NCBI GenBank assembly: GCA_964512995.1 | Contig: CAZELM010000025.1 | Location: 1-64,000 of the forward strand | Origin: CAZELM01 sp964512995 | GTDB taxonomy: Bacteria; CSSED10-310 | DNA: 64,000 nt | Reading direction: 5' to 3' | In this document: positions 44,466-54,209 of the stretch, piece after piece | Numbering within the stretch: the stretch's first letter is position 1 | How the letters are laid out: each line of letters begins with the position of its first letter | Made by a program: the position numbers and the translations under genes | Notes under the pieces: model-generated | Databases searched by the model: none | Seen by the model: only the letters and a program-made list of their open reading frames with translations | Told to the model about the DNA's origin: nothing

Positions 44466-46046
44466 ATGCGGTTTTCGTTTCGCCCGTTGACATCTCCATC
44501 AGTCCGCCGGTTCTGTCAGGTTGTGTGCCTGCTGATCTTTTTTTTCCTCTTCATCCAGACCGATTATTCCGGAACCGATACACTTCCGTATGCCGTCAAT
44601 ATCATCTTCAGACTGGACCCCCTGATTGCCGTAAGCGCTATGCTGGCCACCCGGACCTTGATCACACTGGTATTTCCGGCATTGATCATGGTGATCCTGA
44701 CACTGGTGCTGGGCAGGTTTTTCTGTGGATGGATTTGTCCGATGGGGACACTCCTCGACTATAGCCATCATTTCTTTCGTCCAGCCGGCTCATCATCCGT
44801 AAATCGTTTCCGCAACATCAACTATTTTCTGCTGATTTTTATTCTGACCAGTGCCTTTTTTGGATTACCGGTTGTCGGATATTTCGATCCCTTTTCCATT
44901 CTGGTCCGGGGTTTGACATTGGCCGTCTATCCGGGTCTGAATGCTGCGGCTACGGCTTTATTCACCGCCACTTACCAGCACGCGCCACAATTTGTCAACA
45001 CGATCAGCGAACCCCTCTATGGATTTCTGAAACAAACGATACTCCCGTTCAATCAACACGTGTTTACACTCGTTTATCTGTCATTCGGGATGCTGTTGGC
45101 TGTATTTTTGATGGAGCTGCTCGGTCGCCGGTTTTTCTGCAGATTCATCTGCCCTTTGGGTGCATTTTTCGGACTGATCGCCCGGTTTTCATTTTTTCGG
45201 GGCCATGGCGGGAGTGACACCTGTGGAAAATGCCGCATATGCCAATCGGTATGCCGCATGGAGGCGGTACGTGAAGATCGGTCGATCGCCATGCATGAGT
45301 GCATACTCTGTCTGGATTGTGTACCGAAATGCCCTCGCCGGATCATCTCCTTCAATCCAAAGAAATCCCGGACACCACCGGTTCCTGTCTCGATCAGCCG
45401 CCGGAACTTTATCTGGGCAGGCATCACCGGAACGATACTCCCGATGGCTTTGCCGGTCCGGAGCCTCACGCGGGTTCCGGATCCCTGGCTGATCCGGCCG
45501 CCTGGAGCGCTCCCCGAAGCCGAATTCCTTGCCCGGTGTGTCCGCTGTGGGGAGTGTATGAAAGTATGTATCGGCAATGCGCTCCATCCGACATTTCTGG
45601 AAGCCGGACTCGATGGGATGCTGACTCCAAAACTCATCGCCCGGATCGGGTATTGTGAGTATCAGTGCACGTTATGCGGTCAGGTATGTCCCACGGGAGC
45701 GATTCAGCGCCTTGCTCCAATGACAAAACAAAAACAGGTGATCGGCATGGCTCATTTCGATAAAAATCGTTGTCTTCCCTATGCCGCCGGAATTCCATGC
45801 ATCGTATGTGAGGAGCATTGCCCGACACCGGATAAGGCGATCAAATTCCGATTGGCCGTTGTTCTCACAGATCAGGGAACCGAATTGACGGTTAAACAGC
45901 CCTATATCGTTGAACAACTCTGCATCGGGTGCGGGATCTGTGAAACCAAATGCCCCATACCCGGCGTATCGGCAGTCCGTGTCACCAGTGCCGGGGAATC
46001 CCGAAATCCGGATCATGCACTTCCGGATGATACCTGGATGTATTGA
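44466..46046 (+). CDS. NapH/CcoG-like membrane polyferredoxin
   Basis: A 526-residue protein. The first 235 residues have several membrane helices and two CxxxCP motifs, CGWICPMG and CRFICPLG, as in NapH, MauN or RdxA-type proteins. The rest carries about five ferredoxin-type cysteine clusters, including CGKCRICQSVC, CILCLDCVPKC, CVRCGECMKVC, CTLCGQVC and CIGCGICETKC, for a multi-cluster electron wire. A Tat-like segment appears internally near 313 (SRRNFIWAGIT), unusual because it would make the last half periplasmic. It starts four bases after the DUF362 stop, so the two are a redox pair; the electron donor and acceptor are unknown. Confidence 0.85.
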   Translation: MRFSFRPLTSPSVRRFCQVVCLLIFFFLFIQTDYSGTDTLPYAVNIIFRLDPLIAVSAMLATRTLITLVFPALIMVILTLVLGRFFCGWICPMGTLLDYSHHFFRPAGSSSVNRFRNINYFLLIFILTSAFFGLPVVGYFDPFSILVRGLTLAVYPGLNAAATALFTATYQHAPQFVNTISEPLYGFLKQTILPFNQHVFTLVYLSFGMLLAVFLMELLGRRFFCRFICPLGAFFGLIARFSFFRGHGGSDTCGKCRICQSVCRMEAVREDRSIAMHECILCLDCVPKCPRRIISFNPKKSRTPPVPVSISRRNFIWAGITGTILPMALPVRSLTRVPDPWLIRPPGALPEAEFLARCVRCGECMKVCIGNALHPTFLEAGLDGMLTPKLIARIGYCEYQCTLCGQVCPTGAIQRLAPMTKQKQVIGMAHFDKNRCLPYAAGIPCIVCEEHCPTPDKAIKFRLAVVLTDQGTELTVKQPYIVEQLCIGCGICETKCPIPGVSAVRVTSAGESRNPDHALPDDTWMY

Positions 46047-46401
46047 TGACCAAGAGGATGCCTTTTCATTAACCGTAGCCGGCGGGGTGAGGGAATCATG
46101 CCACGACCCTCGCAGGCGTATGTGAAATGATCCGTAACCTGTCCGGCTGGGTGAGGGAAATATACCTATGCCCCGCCCTCATCCTTACCGGTACCCATCA
46201 CAAACGCCTGCCATGTCCCGCCCTCATCCCCAACCCCTTCTCCCGGAGGGCGAAGGGGAAAGTGGCAGGATCCTTACTTACCCTCTCCCGCCGGGAGAGG
46301 GTCGCCGGCCGATCAGTCAGGATCGATCCATAACCCTGACCGGCGGGGTGAGGGAATCATGCCACGACCCTCGCAGGCGCACGTGATCTGGCAAACAGTC
46401 G
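46047..46401. repeat. Dispersed GC-rich repeat cluster
   Basis: No gene. It contains several GCCGGCGGGGTGAGGGAATCATG segments: GGCGGGGTGAGGGAATCATG at 46081-46100 and again at 46342-46361, each followed by CCACGACCCTCGCAGGCG. CCAACCCCTTCTCCCGGAGGGCGAAGG lies between, and CCCTCTCCCGCCGGGAGAGGG (46283-46303) followed by TCGCCGGCCGATCAGTCAGGATCGATCC. It is a nested copy of the element family, facing opposite to 24091. Confidence 0.75.
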
Positions 46402-49350
46402 TCATTCCGCAACCGGGATCCGTCTCAGGTTCAATGCAGAGGTCTCCGCATTGCGGAGCGTCTTGTCGGATGTGACAGCCGCGATCCGATACCGGTCCGG
46501 ATTTGCAAAATAGGTGCTCAATACCCGTTCGATATCCAGCCGTGATGTTGACAGAATCGATTGCCGAGTCTTTTTTTGTAATTCGCGTGTGTCTCCAAAC
46601 AGTGTCCGGATGAAGGCGATGATGCCTTTTTCACGTGGCGAGGGTGGTACATCAAACCGGCGGATTGTTTCGACAATGGCATGGTGGAGGCTTTCGTCCG
46701 TATAATGCCCCTCTGCCAGTTCCTGAATCACTTCCCGGAACGCATCGAGTGACTGAGCGGTATGCGGGTCGCGATAGGTCAGCATGCTGAAAACCGCTCC
46801 TTCCGAGTCATACAACGCAAATGCGCCATATGCGCCGCCTTTGGCTCGAATCCGATGATACATCGGGAGTTCCATGAGTTCCCGCAGGACTTCCAGAGCA
46901 GAGTAATCCGGATGGGGATAAGAGACTGTCGGCACACTCAGGCACATGTACGACACATCGGTATTGATGATCCACGCTTCCGGTGCGTAATCCTGACAGA
47001 CCGGATACGGATTCGACGTTGAATAGGGGCAGGAATTGGCTGGGATATGTTCGGCGAAGCGCATAAGCCGATGATTCAATTCCACCAGGTCCGCACCCAA
47101 TCCCGTTATCGCAGCATTCATGGATTCCAGCGAGATCCATTCCCGTAACAATGGTTGAATTTCCTTCGCATACCCGGTGACAGCATCCGGCGTCATACGG
47201 AGGATCGACTGTACGAAGCCCAATCCGGAAAGCGCATGCTGAATCCATGCATTGGTCGAGAGATATCTTCCGGCAGCCAGCATGGCCATCCGGTGCGCTT
47301 GATAATTGACACTCGGCAAGGCATAAGCCTTCTGCATTCCGATCAATTCGTGAATCCGCTTGAGATCCCCAGAATCCGCTTTGAACATCAGATCATGAAC
47401 CAGAGATAACATCGCGTCGTGATTCCGGGGAAGACACCGGCTGGATATCATCAGTGTCATCGACCTATCTCCGGTCTGGATATGCACATTGGGCAGAACC
47501 CGGACCGAAATCCCGCCAGTGTGCATTTCGATCCGCTGCATATTTTCGATGTAGTTCCGCCCAGCGGCTCCCAATTCCGGTAATAGTCCCAGAAAACCGA
47601 ATACCGGAAACAGCGTATTATTTTGTATTGTCCGATGAAATGCGAGCGTCATGTAGCTGATCCCGTTTGTCGGGATTTCATGCACATAGATACGGGTGCC
47701 CGCGAATGTCTCCAGTCTCTGGGGGATCTCCGCCGGCATGGGTGAAATATCGTTCCGGTCGATTTTGGGGAGGCAGGTGGTATCTTCCGTTTGTTCCTGA
47801 TGATTTTTCAGACTGGCGGCCTGCTCCAATATCGCCTGGATATCATCGGGTGTCAGACGGGACTGGATATCGCGGAGTTTTTCCTGAAGGTGTTGTTCCT
47901 GACGCTCCAGGCCGCCGGGATCCGGAGACAACGTGACAGTGACCCGGTGCGGATTGTTCAGGAAAAACTCCTGGATCATGGTGCGGTAAAACACCTTCCC
48001 GAAACACTCCCTTCGAAGCTGGTCCAGAAAGGTATCGATATTCAGAGCCATCAGAAAATCACCTTGACAGATCCAGGGTGTGATCCCGCGGAATGCCAGT
48101 GACAATCCAAACGGGATACCATGATCCCCTTTGATCTCCTTGGCTCCAAATTCCAGTTGATGCAACGCGGCATTGATCTCATTTTCGGTGAAGCCGTTTT
48201 CCGATGCCTGTTGCAGCGTCTCCAGGATCAGGCCTTCGATCTTTTCCAATGATGATTCATCCGTATCTTTCAGTCCAATGCCAAAAATGGATTCACTGTA
48301 GGAATCTTCGTATCCGATGGGAGCGAGGCCATCGCCCAGTCCGGATTCCAGCAGGGTCCGGCTCAATAATGCTGAATTATTACCCGATATAATTGTCGAG
48401 AGGAGTGACAGTTTCAGATTAGTGTAGAAATCCGTTATCGGAGCCAGTTTCCAGACCATAGCAATGATCGACTTTCGTTCATTGTTGTCACTCTGTGACA
48501 CCGGGAAATGGAATTTTCTGCAGATGGGTGACACCGATGATGTCTGGCGTGAAACCGGTGGGAGTGGGTCGATTTTCTGGAATTGCGCCAATACCTTTTG
48601 TTCCAATACCTCCAATGTCGACTCCAGAGGGAAACACCCATACGTATAAAAGAACGAATTGGATGGATGATAGTGCCGGGCATGAAATGCTTTCCAGTTT
48701 TCATATGTCAATTCCGGAATGACTCTCGGATCACCTCCGGAAACATGATGGTACACCAGATCCGGAAAGATGGACTGCTTGACGGACTCGTGAAAAATCC
48801 GCAGTGGACTGCTCATGGCTCCTTTCATCTCGTTATACACAACGCCCTTGTACATCAACGGCGATTGGGGATCATCCGGTTTGGCGAATTCATACCGCCA
48901 TCCCTCCTGAAGAAATGTTTCTTTCCGGAGCAGCGGGAAGAATGTCGCATCCAGATACAGATCGAGCAGGTTGTAATAATCTTTTTGATTTCTCGAACTG
49001 AACGGGTATCCCGTGTAATCCGCTGATGTCATGGCATTGAGGAATGTGTTCAGAGACCGACCCGAGAGATTCTTGAATATCTTCACCGGGTAATGGTGAG
49101 AGCCTTCGAGTACGGCATGTTCCAGAATATGAGCGACACCTGTGGAATCCGTCGGCAATGTCCGGAACAATACCATGAACACATTGTTATCATCCGCTGT
49201 ACTCAGGTGAATGTGCCGGGCACCGGTTCCTTCATGGATCAGCTCATAAAAAATAATGGGTTGCGATTCCAGAAATTCACGGCGCAACACCCGGAATCCA
49301 TGGACACTCCTGCCAATCTCTATATCCGGATTGTAAACATCTGATTTCAT
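46402..49350 (-). CDS. M16C zinc metalloprotease (presequence protease type)
   Basis: About 982 residues, the length of PreP-like single-chain M16C proteases. The inverted zinc motif HILEH is near 74-78, with the third ligand glutamate expected about 70-80 residues later; TSADYTGYPFSSRN and the LDLYLDATFFPLL helix follow as in the family. Four M16 half-domains are consistent with the size. These enzymes degrade peptides inside a clamshell. The frame opens at a TTG at 49356; ATG at 49350 with AAAGGA upstream is preferred. It is the last gene of the minus-strand run from trpS. Confidence 0.9.
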   Translation of the reverse strand: MKSDVYNPDIEIGRSVHGFRVLRREFLESQPIIFYELIHEGTGARHIHLSTADDNNVFMVLFRTLPTDSTGVAHILEHAVLEGSHHYPVKIFKNLSGRSLNTFLNAMTSADYTGYPFSSRNQKDYYNLLDLYLDATFFPLLRKETFLQEGWRYEFAKPDDPQSPLMYKGVVYNEMKGAMSSPLRIFHESVKQSIFPDLVYHHVSGGDPRVIPELTYENWKAFHARHYHPSNSFFYTYGCFPLESTLEVLEQKVLAQFQKIDPLPPVSRQTSSVSPICRKFHFPVSQSDNNERKSIIAMVWKLAPITDFYTNLKLSLLSTIISGNNSALLSRTLLESGLGDGLAPIGYEDSYSESIFGIGLKDTDESSLEKIEGLILETLQQASENGFTENEINAALHQLEFGAKEIKGDHGIPFGLSLAFRGITPWICQGDFLMALNIDTFLDQLRRECFGKVFYRTMIQEFFLNNPHRVTVTLSPDPGGLERQEQHLQEKLRDIQSRLTPDDIQAILEQAASLKNHQEQTEDTTCLPKIDRNDISPMPAEIPQRLETFAGTRIYVHEIPTNGISYMTLAFHRTIQNNTLFPVFGFLGLLPELGAAGRNYIENMQRIEMHTGGISVRVLPNVHIQTGDRSMTLMISSRCLPRNHDAMLSLVHDLMFKADSGDLKRIHELIGMQKAYALPSVNYQAHRMAMLAAGRYLSTNAWIQHALSGLGFVQSILRMTPDAVTGYAKEIQPLLREWISLESMNAAITGLGADLVELNHRLMRFAEHIPANSCPYSTSNPYPVCQDYAPEAWIINTDVSYMCLSVPTVSYPHPDYSALEVLRELMELPMYHRIRAKGGAYGAFALYDSEGAVFSMLTYRDPHTAQSLDAFREVIQELAEGHYTDESLHHAIVETIRRFDVPPSPREKGIIAFIRTLFGDTRELQKKTRQSILSTSRLDIERVLSTYFANPDRYRIAAVTSDKTLRNAETSALNLRRIPVAE

Positions 49351-49404
49351 AATCAATTTCCTTTTCTGATCCGATCACCGGTCCGCCGATGAAGGCGTTT
49401 TGAA

Positions 49405-50217
49405 TCAGTGATGGTCATTGAACGAGGTTGATTGAAGCTGATGGAGTGCTTTGTGCATGACTTCCACCATCGCATCTTCATTGTCAATGAATGGCCAATG
49501 TCCGGATTGATCGATAAAAATACAGGATGATACCATTCGTTTCAATAATCCGGCTGATTCCTGACAAATGCCATTCGGTTTTCCGGCAATATACCATTTC
49601 AAACGAGTGACCAGGCTGTTGAATCGCTCCACAGCAGCCCCGGACCGGGAAAACGCCACCAGATCTTGGCTGTTCTGGTAGAACTGCCTGGGGTTGGCCA
49701 ATCGAAGACTCGCGTAATATCCCCGGAGTGCCGGATCGGTCAATCCACGTTCATAAATGGCTGACCGCAAGGCATCAAACCCGGTGCTTATAAACTGCTC
49801 CCATGCATTCTGAACTGCCTGGCCGCTGAATACGCAGTCTCCGGACGACAGATTCCCTTCGATGTTGAGGAATGCCGGGAAGGATTCCGGCTCGATCTCA
49901 CACATCATGGTGCCGATCACCCCTCCCATGGAATGCCCGATGAGCACATCCGGATGAAAACCGGACTGTTGAATCCAGCCGGTCAGTAAGTGTGCATATT
50001 CAGCTAATGATATCGCGTGGTCGCTCCAGGGGCTTCGCCCGTATCCCGGCAGATCCGGCACAATATGCCGATATCCATTCAAAGTCGGGTGCTGGATCAG
50101 TCGCTCAAAACACAATCCGGATTCACCCAGTCCATGAATATACAGAATCGATGCTTGGTGATCGGGAGGTTCGATCATCCGTACCATCATGCCGTGTTCA
50201 AATCGCGTTGTGATCAT
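49405..50217 (-). CDS. Alpha/beta hydrolase
   Basis: A 270-residue single-domain hydrolase. SILYIHGLGESG is the oxyanion region, PDLPGYGRS the following loop, and IGHSMGG near 93-99 carries the nucleophile Ser96. A C-terminal SGHWPFIDN supplies the histidine near 243. The pattern is that of small esterases and epoxide-hydrolase-like enzymes; the substrate is not predictable. AAGGAG lies upstream of the ATG. It lies 54 bases before the M16C protease start and 117 bases after the peroxiredoxin stop. Confidence 0.82.
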   Translation of the reverse strand: MITTRFEHGMMVRMIEPPDHQASILYIHGLGESGLCFERLIQHPTLNGYRHIVPDLPGYGRSPWSDHAISLAEYAHLLTGWIQQSGFHPDVLIGHSMGGVIGTMMCEIEPESFPAFLNIEGNLSSGDCVFSGQAVQNAWEQFISTGFDALRSAIYERGLTDPALRGYYASLRLANPRQFYQNSQDLVAFSRSGAAVERFNSLVTRLKWYIAGKPNGICQESAGLLKRMVSSCIFIDQSGHWPFIDNEDAMVEVMHKALHQLQSTSFNDHH

Positions 50218-50334
50218 CTGACGTTCTCCTTTTTCTGCATCGGAAGAATGTTCACCCGACGTCCTGCGATCGCGTACACTGGGAGGGGTCTATCCGGTTT
50301 CGTTGCTGGGGGATCAGCCTCCCGGCCTGGAATA

Positions 50335-50802
50335 TCACCGGGAAAGCTCCCGGAGTTTGTTCAGGACATCGTCCGCGTGGCCGTTGACGGTGACTTTGAG
50401 CCAGATATGCGCGATTGTGCCATTCGGCCGCACCAGAAATGTGCTTCGGACAACTCCCATGTATTCTTTCCCATACATTTTTTTGGTCTGCCAGACGCCA
50501 TATTGTTCCAACACCTGATGATCCGGATCGCTGAGGAGTCGAATGGTCAGGTTATGCTTACAGATGAATTTCTGATGCCGGTTGACGGAGTCGGGGCTGA
50601 TCCCAAGGATCACGGCATTCTGTTCCGCGAAAGCATCTTTGGTCTGACTGAAATCAATCGCTTCCATTGTGCATCCGGATGTGTCATCTTTTGGATAAAA
50701 ATACAACACCACCCATTTCCCGGCGAAATCGGTCAATGCAACCGGGCAGTCATCCTGATCCGGGAGTGTGAATAGCGGCGCATGTTCGTTGACAGATGGC
50801 AT
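50335..50802 (-). CDS. Peroxiredoxin, Bcp type
   Basis: A 155-residue thiol peroxidase with normal length. FYPKDDTSGCTMEA holds the peroxidatic Cys44. The resolving cysteine five residues later in many Bcp proteins is not present (AIDFS follows), so it may use a different partner or a 1-Cys mechanism. It reduces hydrogen peroxide and organic peroxides with thioredoxin-like donors. AAAGGAG precedes the ATG. It starts 22 bases after exonuclease III. Confidence 0.9.
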   Translation of the reverse strand: MPSVNEHAPLFTLPDQDDCPVALTDFAGKWVVLYFYPKDDTSGCTMEAIDFSQTKDAFAEQNAVILGISPDSVNRHQKFICKHNLTIRLLSDPDHQVLEQYGVWQTKKMYGKEYMGVVRSTFLVRPNGTIAHIWLKVTVNGHADDVLNKLRELSR

Positions 50803-50824
50803 GTTCCCTCTCCTTTGATATCCA

Positions 50825-51601
50825 TCATACGAATTCTGCGATCAGAAATGTATGATCGGATGGTTTTGGTTCTTTTGATTTCCGGGGTTCCAGATCGATC
50901 CAGGTCCGACTGGACCGGTCAATGACCGGTTTTGTGGCCAGGATGTGATCGATCCGCCAACCGTGATTGCGGGAGACGCTCCCGCGCATCCGATAGTCAA
51001 AAAACGTGAAATGCCCGGCTTCCGGATGATGTTTCCGGAACACATCGTGAAAGCCCCATGCACAGACATCGTAGAAGCATGCGGTCAGTTCCCGGTTGAA
51101 GCAGACATGTCCTTCCAGATGGTCAGGGTCATAAACATCGATGGCTTCCGGAGCGACATTGAGATCACCGAGCCAGACGATCGGATCATCCGGGGAATAC
51201 TCCCGAGTGAAAAGCGCGTTGAGATCACGCAGCCATTGGAGTTTGGTCTGGTAAAATTCGGATTCCCGGTCGCGACCCTGGGGAACATACGTATTGATGA
51301 TCGTGATTCCCTGGTAAACACCCCGGATCAATCGTGGACCATTGATCTCGTCGCCGTCATGGAATCCGATCCGGACATCGTCCAGCGGAGATCGGCTGAG
51401 AATGGCCACGCCATTATAGGATTTCTGTCCTTTGAAGACCGGATAGTATCCAATCTGGCGAAAATCCTCGATGGGAAAATCCATATCCTGCACTTTTGTT
51501 TCCTGGACCGCGAGGATATCGGGCTGGTGGGTATTCAGCCACTGAATGACGATGGGAATCCGTGCCCGGAGGCTGTTGCTGTTGAATGTCGCGATGATCA
51601 T
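50825..51601 (-). CDS. xth: Exodeoxyribonuclease III family nuclease
   Basis: A 258-residue member of the exonuclease III/AP-endonuclease family. ATFNSNSLRAR and LAVQETKVQD give the N-terminal metal-binding glutamate; GDLNVAP near the middle and the C-terminal SDHTFLIAEF the catalytic Asp-His. The enzyme repairs abasic sites and digests 3' ends. AGGAGGAAG lies directly before the ATG. It starts nine bases after the cysteine desulfurase stop, so the two are co-transcribed. Confidence 0.93.
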   Translation of the reverse strand: MIIATFNSNSLRARIPIVIQWLNTHQPDILAVQETKVQDMDFPIEDFRQIGYYPVFKGQKSYNGVAILSRSPLDDVRIGFHDGDEINGPRLIRGVYQGITIINTYVPQGRDRESEFYQTKLQWLRDLNALFTREYSPDDPIVWLGDLNVAPEAIDVYDPDHLEGHVCFNRELTACFYDVCAWGFHDVFRKHHPEAGHFTFFDYRMRGSVSRNHGWRIDHILATKPVIDRSSRTWIDLEPRKSKEPKPSDHTFLIAEFV

Positions 51602-51610
51602 TTCTTCCTC

Positions 51611-52786
51611 CTATCTCCACGAACGGTCCGGATGATGCTGGCGATTATCAGGGGGAGAGAGCGTGAACAATGCATCGATGATCATCTCTGCCGCCGTCTC
51701 GACCTCCATATCCGTCGTCATCCGGCCGGTGGAGATGCGGAGTGTTCCCTGTGCGTATTCCAGAGGAACGCCCATGGCTTCAAGCACATGGGAGATGCTG
51801 ATGTCGCTCGGAGAATGACACGCAGCTCCGGCAGATACCGCAAGATATGGTAACTCATTCATCAGCTCCGTCGCATGAAATCCTTTGAATCCGATACTCA
51901 GCGTATTGGGCAACCGCCATCGGGGGTGGCCGTTCAGGCGAACACCCGGCCAGTGTTCGACCAGAAGCGAGTATAATCGATCCCGCAGAAACGCCAGATG
52001 TTCGGTGATCCGTGGGAGCGATTTGACGGCCAGTTCCGCTGCCGCGCCCAGTCCGACAATATTATGGACACATTCCGTGCCGGGCCGGAGATTGTGTTCA
52101 TGGGAGGCTCCGTGCAGAATTTTCTGAAGCCTCGTGCCAGCCCGGACATACAACGCTCCGATCCCTTTGGGTGCATAGAACTTGTGGCCGGCGATGGTCA
52201 TCAGATCCACTCCCAGGGATTGAACCTGGATGGAGATCTTCCCAATGGACTGAGCGGCATCGGAATGGAACACGACATTGGATTCATGAGCGATCCGGCT
52301 GATCTCCTCGACTGGCTGGATAGTACCGACCTCGTTATTGGCATGCATGACAGAAATCAGTCGCGTATCGGATCGAATCGCTGATTTTATGTCGGCGGGA
52401 TCCACGAGACCGGTGGAATCCACAGGGAGAATAGTCAGATCAAATCCCAGACGGGTCGCATACCGGCACACTTCCAGAACTGCGGGATGTTCGATGCTCG
52501 ACGTGATGATATGGCCGCCGTCCGAAGCATATTGGAGCAGGATGCCCATGATTGCCAGATTGTTGGCTTCTGTGGCACAACCCGTAAAAATGATTTCCAC
52601 CGGGGAGCATCCGATCAGGTTTGCGATCTGATCTCTGGCTTTTTCGATGGCATCTTTGGCATCGATTCCAAACCAGTGAGCGCTCGATGGATTCCCAAAG
52701 TGGTTGGAGAGAAAGGGAATCATCGCCTCCATGACGGTCGGATCCACCGGTGTCGTTGCATTGTAATCCAGATAGATCGGCCTCAT
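51611..52786 (-). CDS. Cysteine desulfurase (NifS/IscS family)
   Basis: A 391-residue PLP enzyme that takes sulfur from cysteine for iron-sulfur clusters or tRNA thiolation. YLDYNATTPVD opens the protein, IAGHKFYAPKG carries the PLP lysine (about Lys202), and AGAACHS the catalytic Cys323 in a short loop, as in group I enzymes. There is no adjacent iscU or mnmA. AAGGAGAATG lies upstream. It is 75 bases after the trpS stop and nine before exonuclease III. Confidence 0.93.
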   Translation of the reverse strand: MRPIYLDYNATTPVDPTVMEAMIPFLSNHFGNPSSAHWFGIDAKDAIEKARDQIANLIGCSPVEIIFTGCATEANNLAIMGILLQYASDGGHIITSSIEHPAVLEVCRYATRLGFDLTILPVDSTGLVDPADIKSAIRSDTRLISVMHANNEVGTIQPVEEISRIAHESNVVFHSDAAQSIGKISIQVQSLGVDLMTIAGHKFYAPKGIGALYVRAGTRLQKILHGASHEHNLRPGTECVHNIVGLGAAAELAVKSLPRITEHLAFLRDRLYSLLVEHWPGVRLNGHPRWRLPNTLSIGFKGFHATELMNELPYLAVSAGAACHSPSDISISHVLEAMGVPLEYAQGTLRISTGRMTTDMEVETAAEMIIDALFTLSPPDNRQHHPDRSWR

Positions 52787-52861
52787 TGTGTCATCATTCT
52801 CCTTGGATATCCGTCAGATCTCATTCTGATGGGATTGAATGGAAACGGCCAGATGGATACA

Positions 52862-53872
52862 TTATTTGAAATAATTGATTTTCATGGCCTCTTTAGCTCG
52901 GGTCAAAACAGCATTGGCAACCTGCTGGCCTTTCCGTGTGCCTTCCAGCAGAAGTTCGCGGAGCATTTTCCGGTTATTTTCAAATCGTTGGGCACGTTCC
53001 CGGAATGGTTCAAGAAACTGGATGAGTTGTTGGGCCAGTTTCCGTTTATCCTGCATGCATCCCATTTTCCCGGATTTGCAGTCCATTACCAGTTGGTCAT
53101 GACTCGCCGGATCGATCAATCGGAGATATTCGCAGACCACACACCCCTCGGGATGTCCCGGATCTGTTTTTTTCGCTTTCAATGGATCAGTGTATGCCGC
53201 CAGAACTTTTTCGGTGATCACCTCGGGCGTATCGCGGAGATAGATGGCATTGTTGAGACTTTTGCTCATCTTACCGCTGCCATCCACTCCCCGCACCCGA
53301 GCGCCTTCGGCGATCCGGGCTTCGGGTTCCACCAGGGCTTCGATTTCATAGGTGGCGTTGAACTTTCGCACGATCTCCCGGGTCAATTCAATCATGGGGA
53401 GCTGATCTTCACCGACCGGTACCAGATTGGCATCGAATGCCGTGATGTCCGCTGCCTGACTGACGGGATATCCAAAAAAACCAACGGTAACACCTTTGGA
53501 AAACAACTCCTTCTTCGCTGCGATCTCCGATTTTACCGTCGGATTCCGTTCCAATCGGGCGACCGTCACAAAATTGCCATAAAATACGGTCAGTTCGGCA
53601 ATGGCAGACACAGCGGATTGAATGACATAGGTCACTCTTTCCGGATCGATTCCCGACGCAAAGTTATCGATCGCCACTTCTTCGACATTTGCAGCCACTT
53701 TTTCGGGTGTCTTGAAGTTATCCGTCAGTGCCTGAACATCTGCGATAAGTAAGAAGGTATTATATTGATCCTGCAGCTCCACGCGGCTTTTGATCGAGCC
53801 GAAGTAATGGCCCAGATGCAATGGGCCGGTGGGCCGGTCCCCGGTTAGTATGTTGAGTCGCTTCTGTGCCAT
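52862..53872 (-). CDS. trpS: Tryptophanyl-tRNA synthetase
   Basis: A 336-residue class I synthetase. The HIGH-like LHLGH (18-22) and KMSKS (201-205) motifs are intact, and GDRPTG near the start and FFGYPVSQAADI are family signatures. It charges tRNA-Trp. The length is normal for a bacterial TrpS, without added domains. It heads a minus-strand run of six genes with mostly short gaps. Confidence 0.95.
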   Translation of the reverse strand: MAQKRLNILTGDRPTGPLHLGHYFGSIKSRVELQDQYNTFLLIADVQALTDNFKTPEKVAANVEEVAIDNFASGIDPERVTYVIQSAVSAIAELTVFYGNFVTVARLERNPTVKSEIAAKKELFSKGVTVGFFGYPVSQAADITAFDANLVPVGEDQLPMIELTREIVRKFNATYEIEALVEPEARIAEGARVRGVDGSGKMSKSLNNAIYLRDTPEVITEKVLAAYTDPLKAKKTDPGHPEGCVVCEYLRLIDPASHDQLVMDCKSGKMGCMQDKRKLAQQLIQFLEPFRERAQRFENNRKMLRELLLEGTRKGQQVANAVLTRAKEAMKINYFK

Positions 53873-54209
53873 AAATCACGCCTCCTGCGTCTTGATGAAA
53901 TAACGTTTACCCCATATCGAAAAGTCATTTCCACAGTCAATATCAATGAGTAATCCTTTTTGACTTTTTCACTGAGTGGTCAAAGGATTGTTCATCACAC
54001 GGTTCGTCTCAGGGGACCGGACCGATCGCCGAATCGGCTGCTGACTTCTACTGTATTATTAAAACGGGTGTTTGATCAAGAAGGGAATGATATCTTATCG
54101 AATCCATCACCGGATCAAACTCATCGTTCATGTCCTGAAGTCACCGTTATTCAGATCCCATTGCCGTGATGGGGGAGAGTCGTCGGACGATCTGAAACGA
54201 TCTTGCTTC
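53873..54209. other. Spacer upstream of trpS
   Basis: No gene and no clear hairpin. The trpS promoter should lie here; I see no certain boxes. Confidence 0.4.

Noticed and set aside
50945..51853. 302-codon plus-strand open frame
   Set aside because: It is antisense to exonuclease III and the desulfurase end.
52487..53752. 421-codon plus-strand open frame
   Set aside because: It is antisense to trpS and the cysteine desulfurase, both unmistakable.
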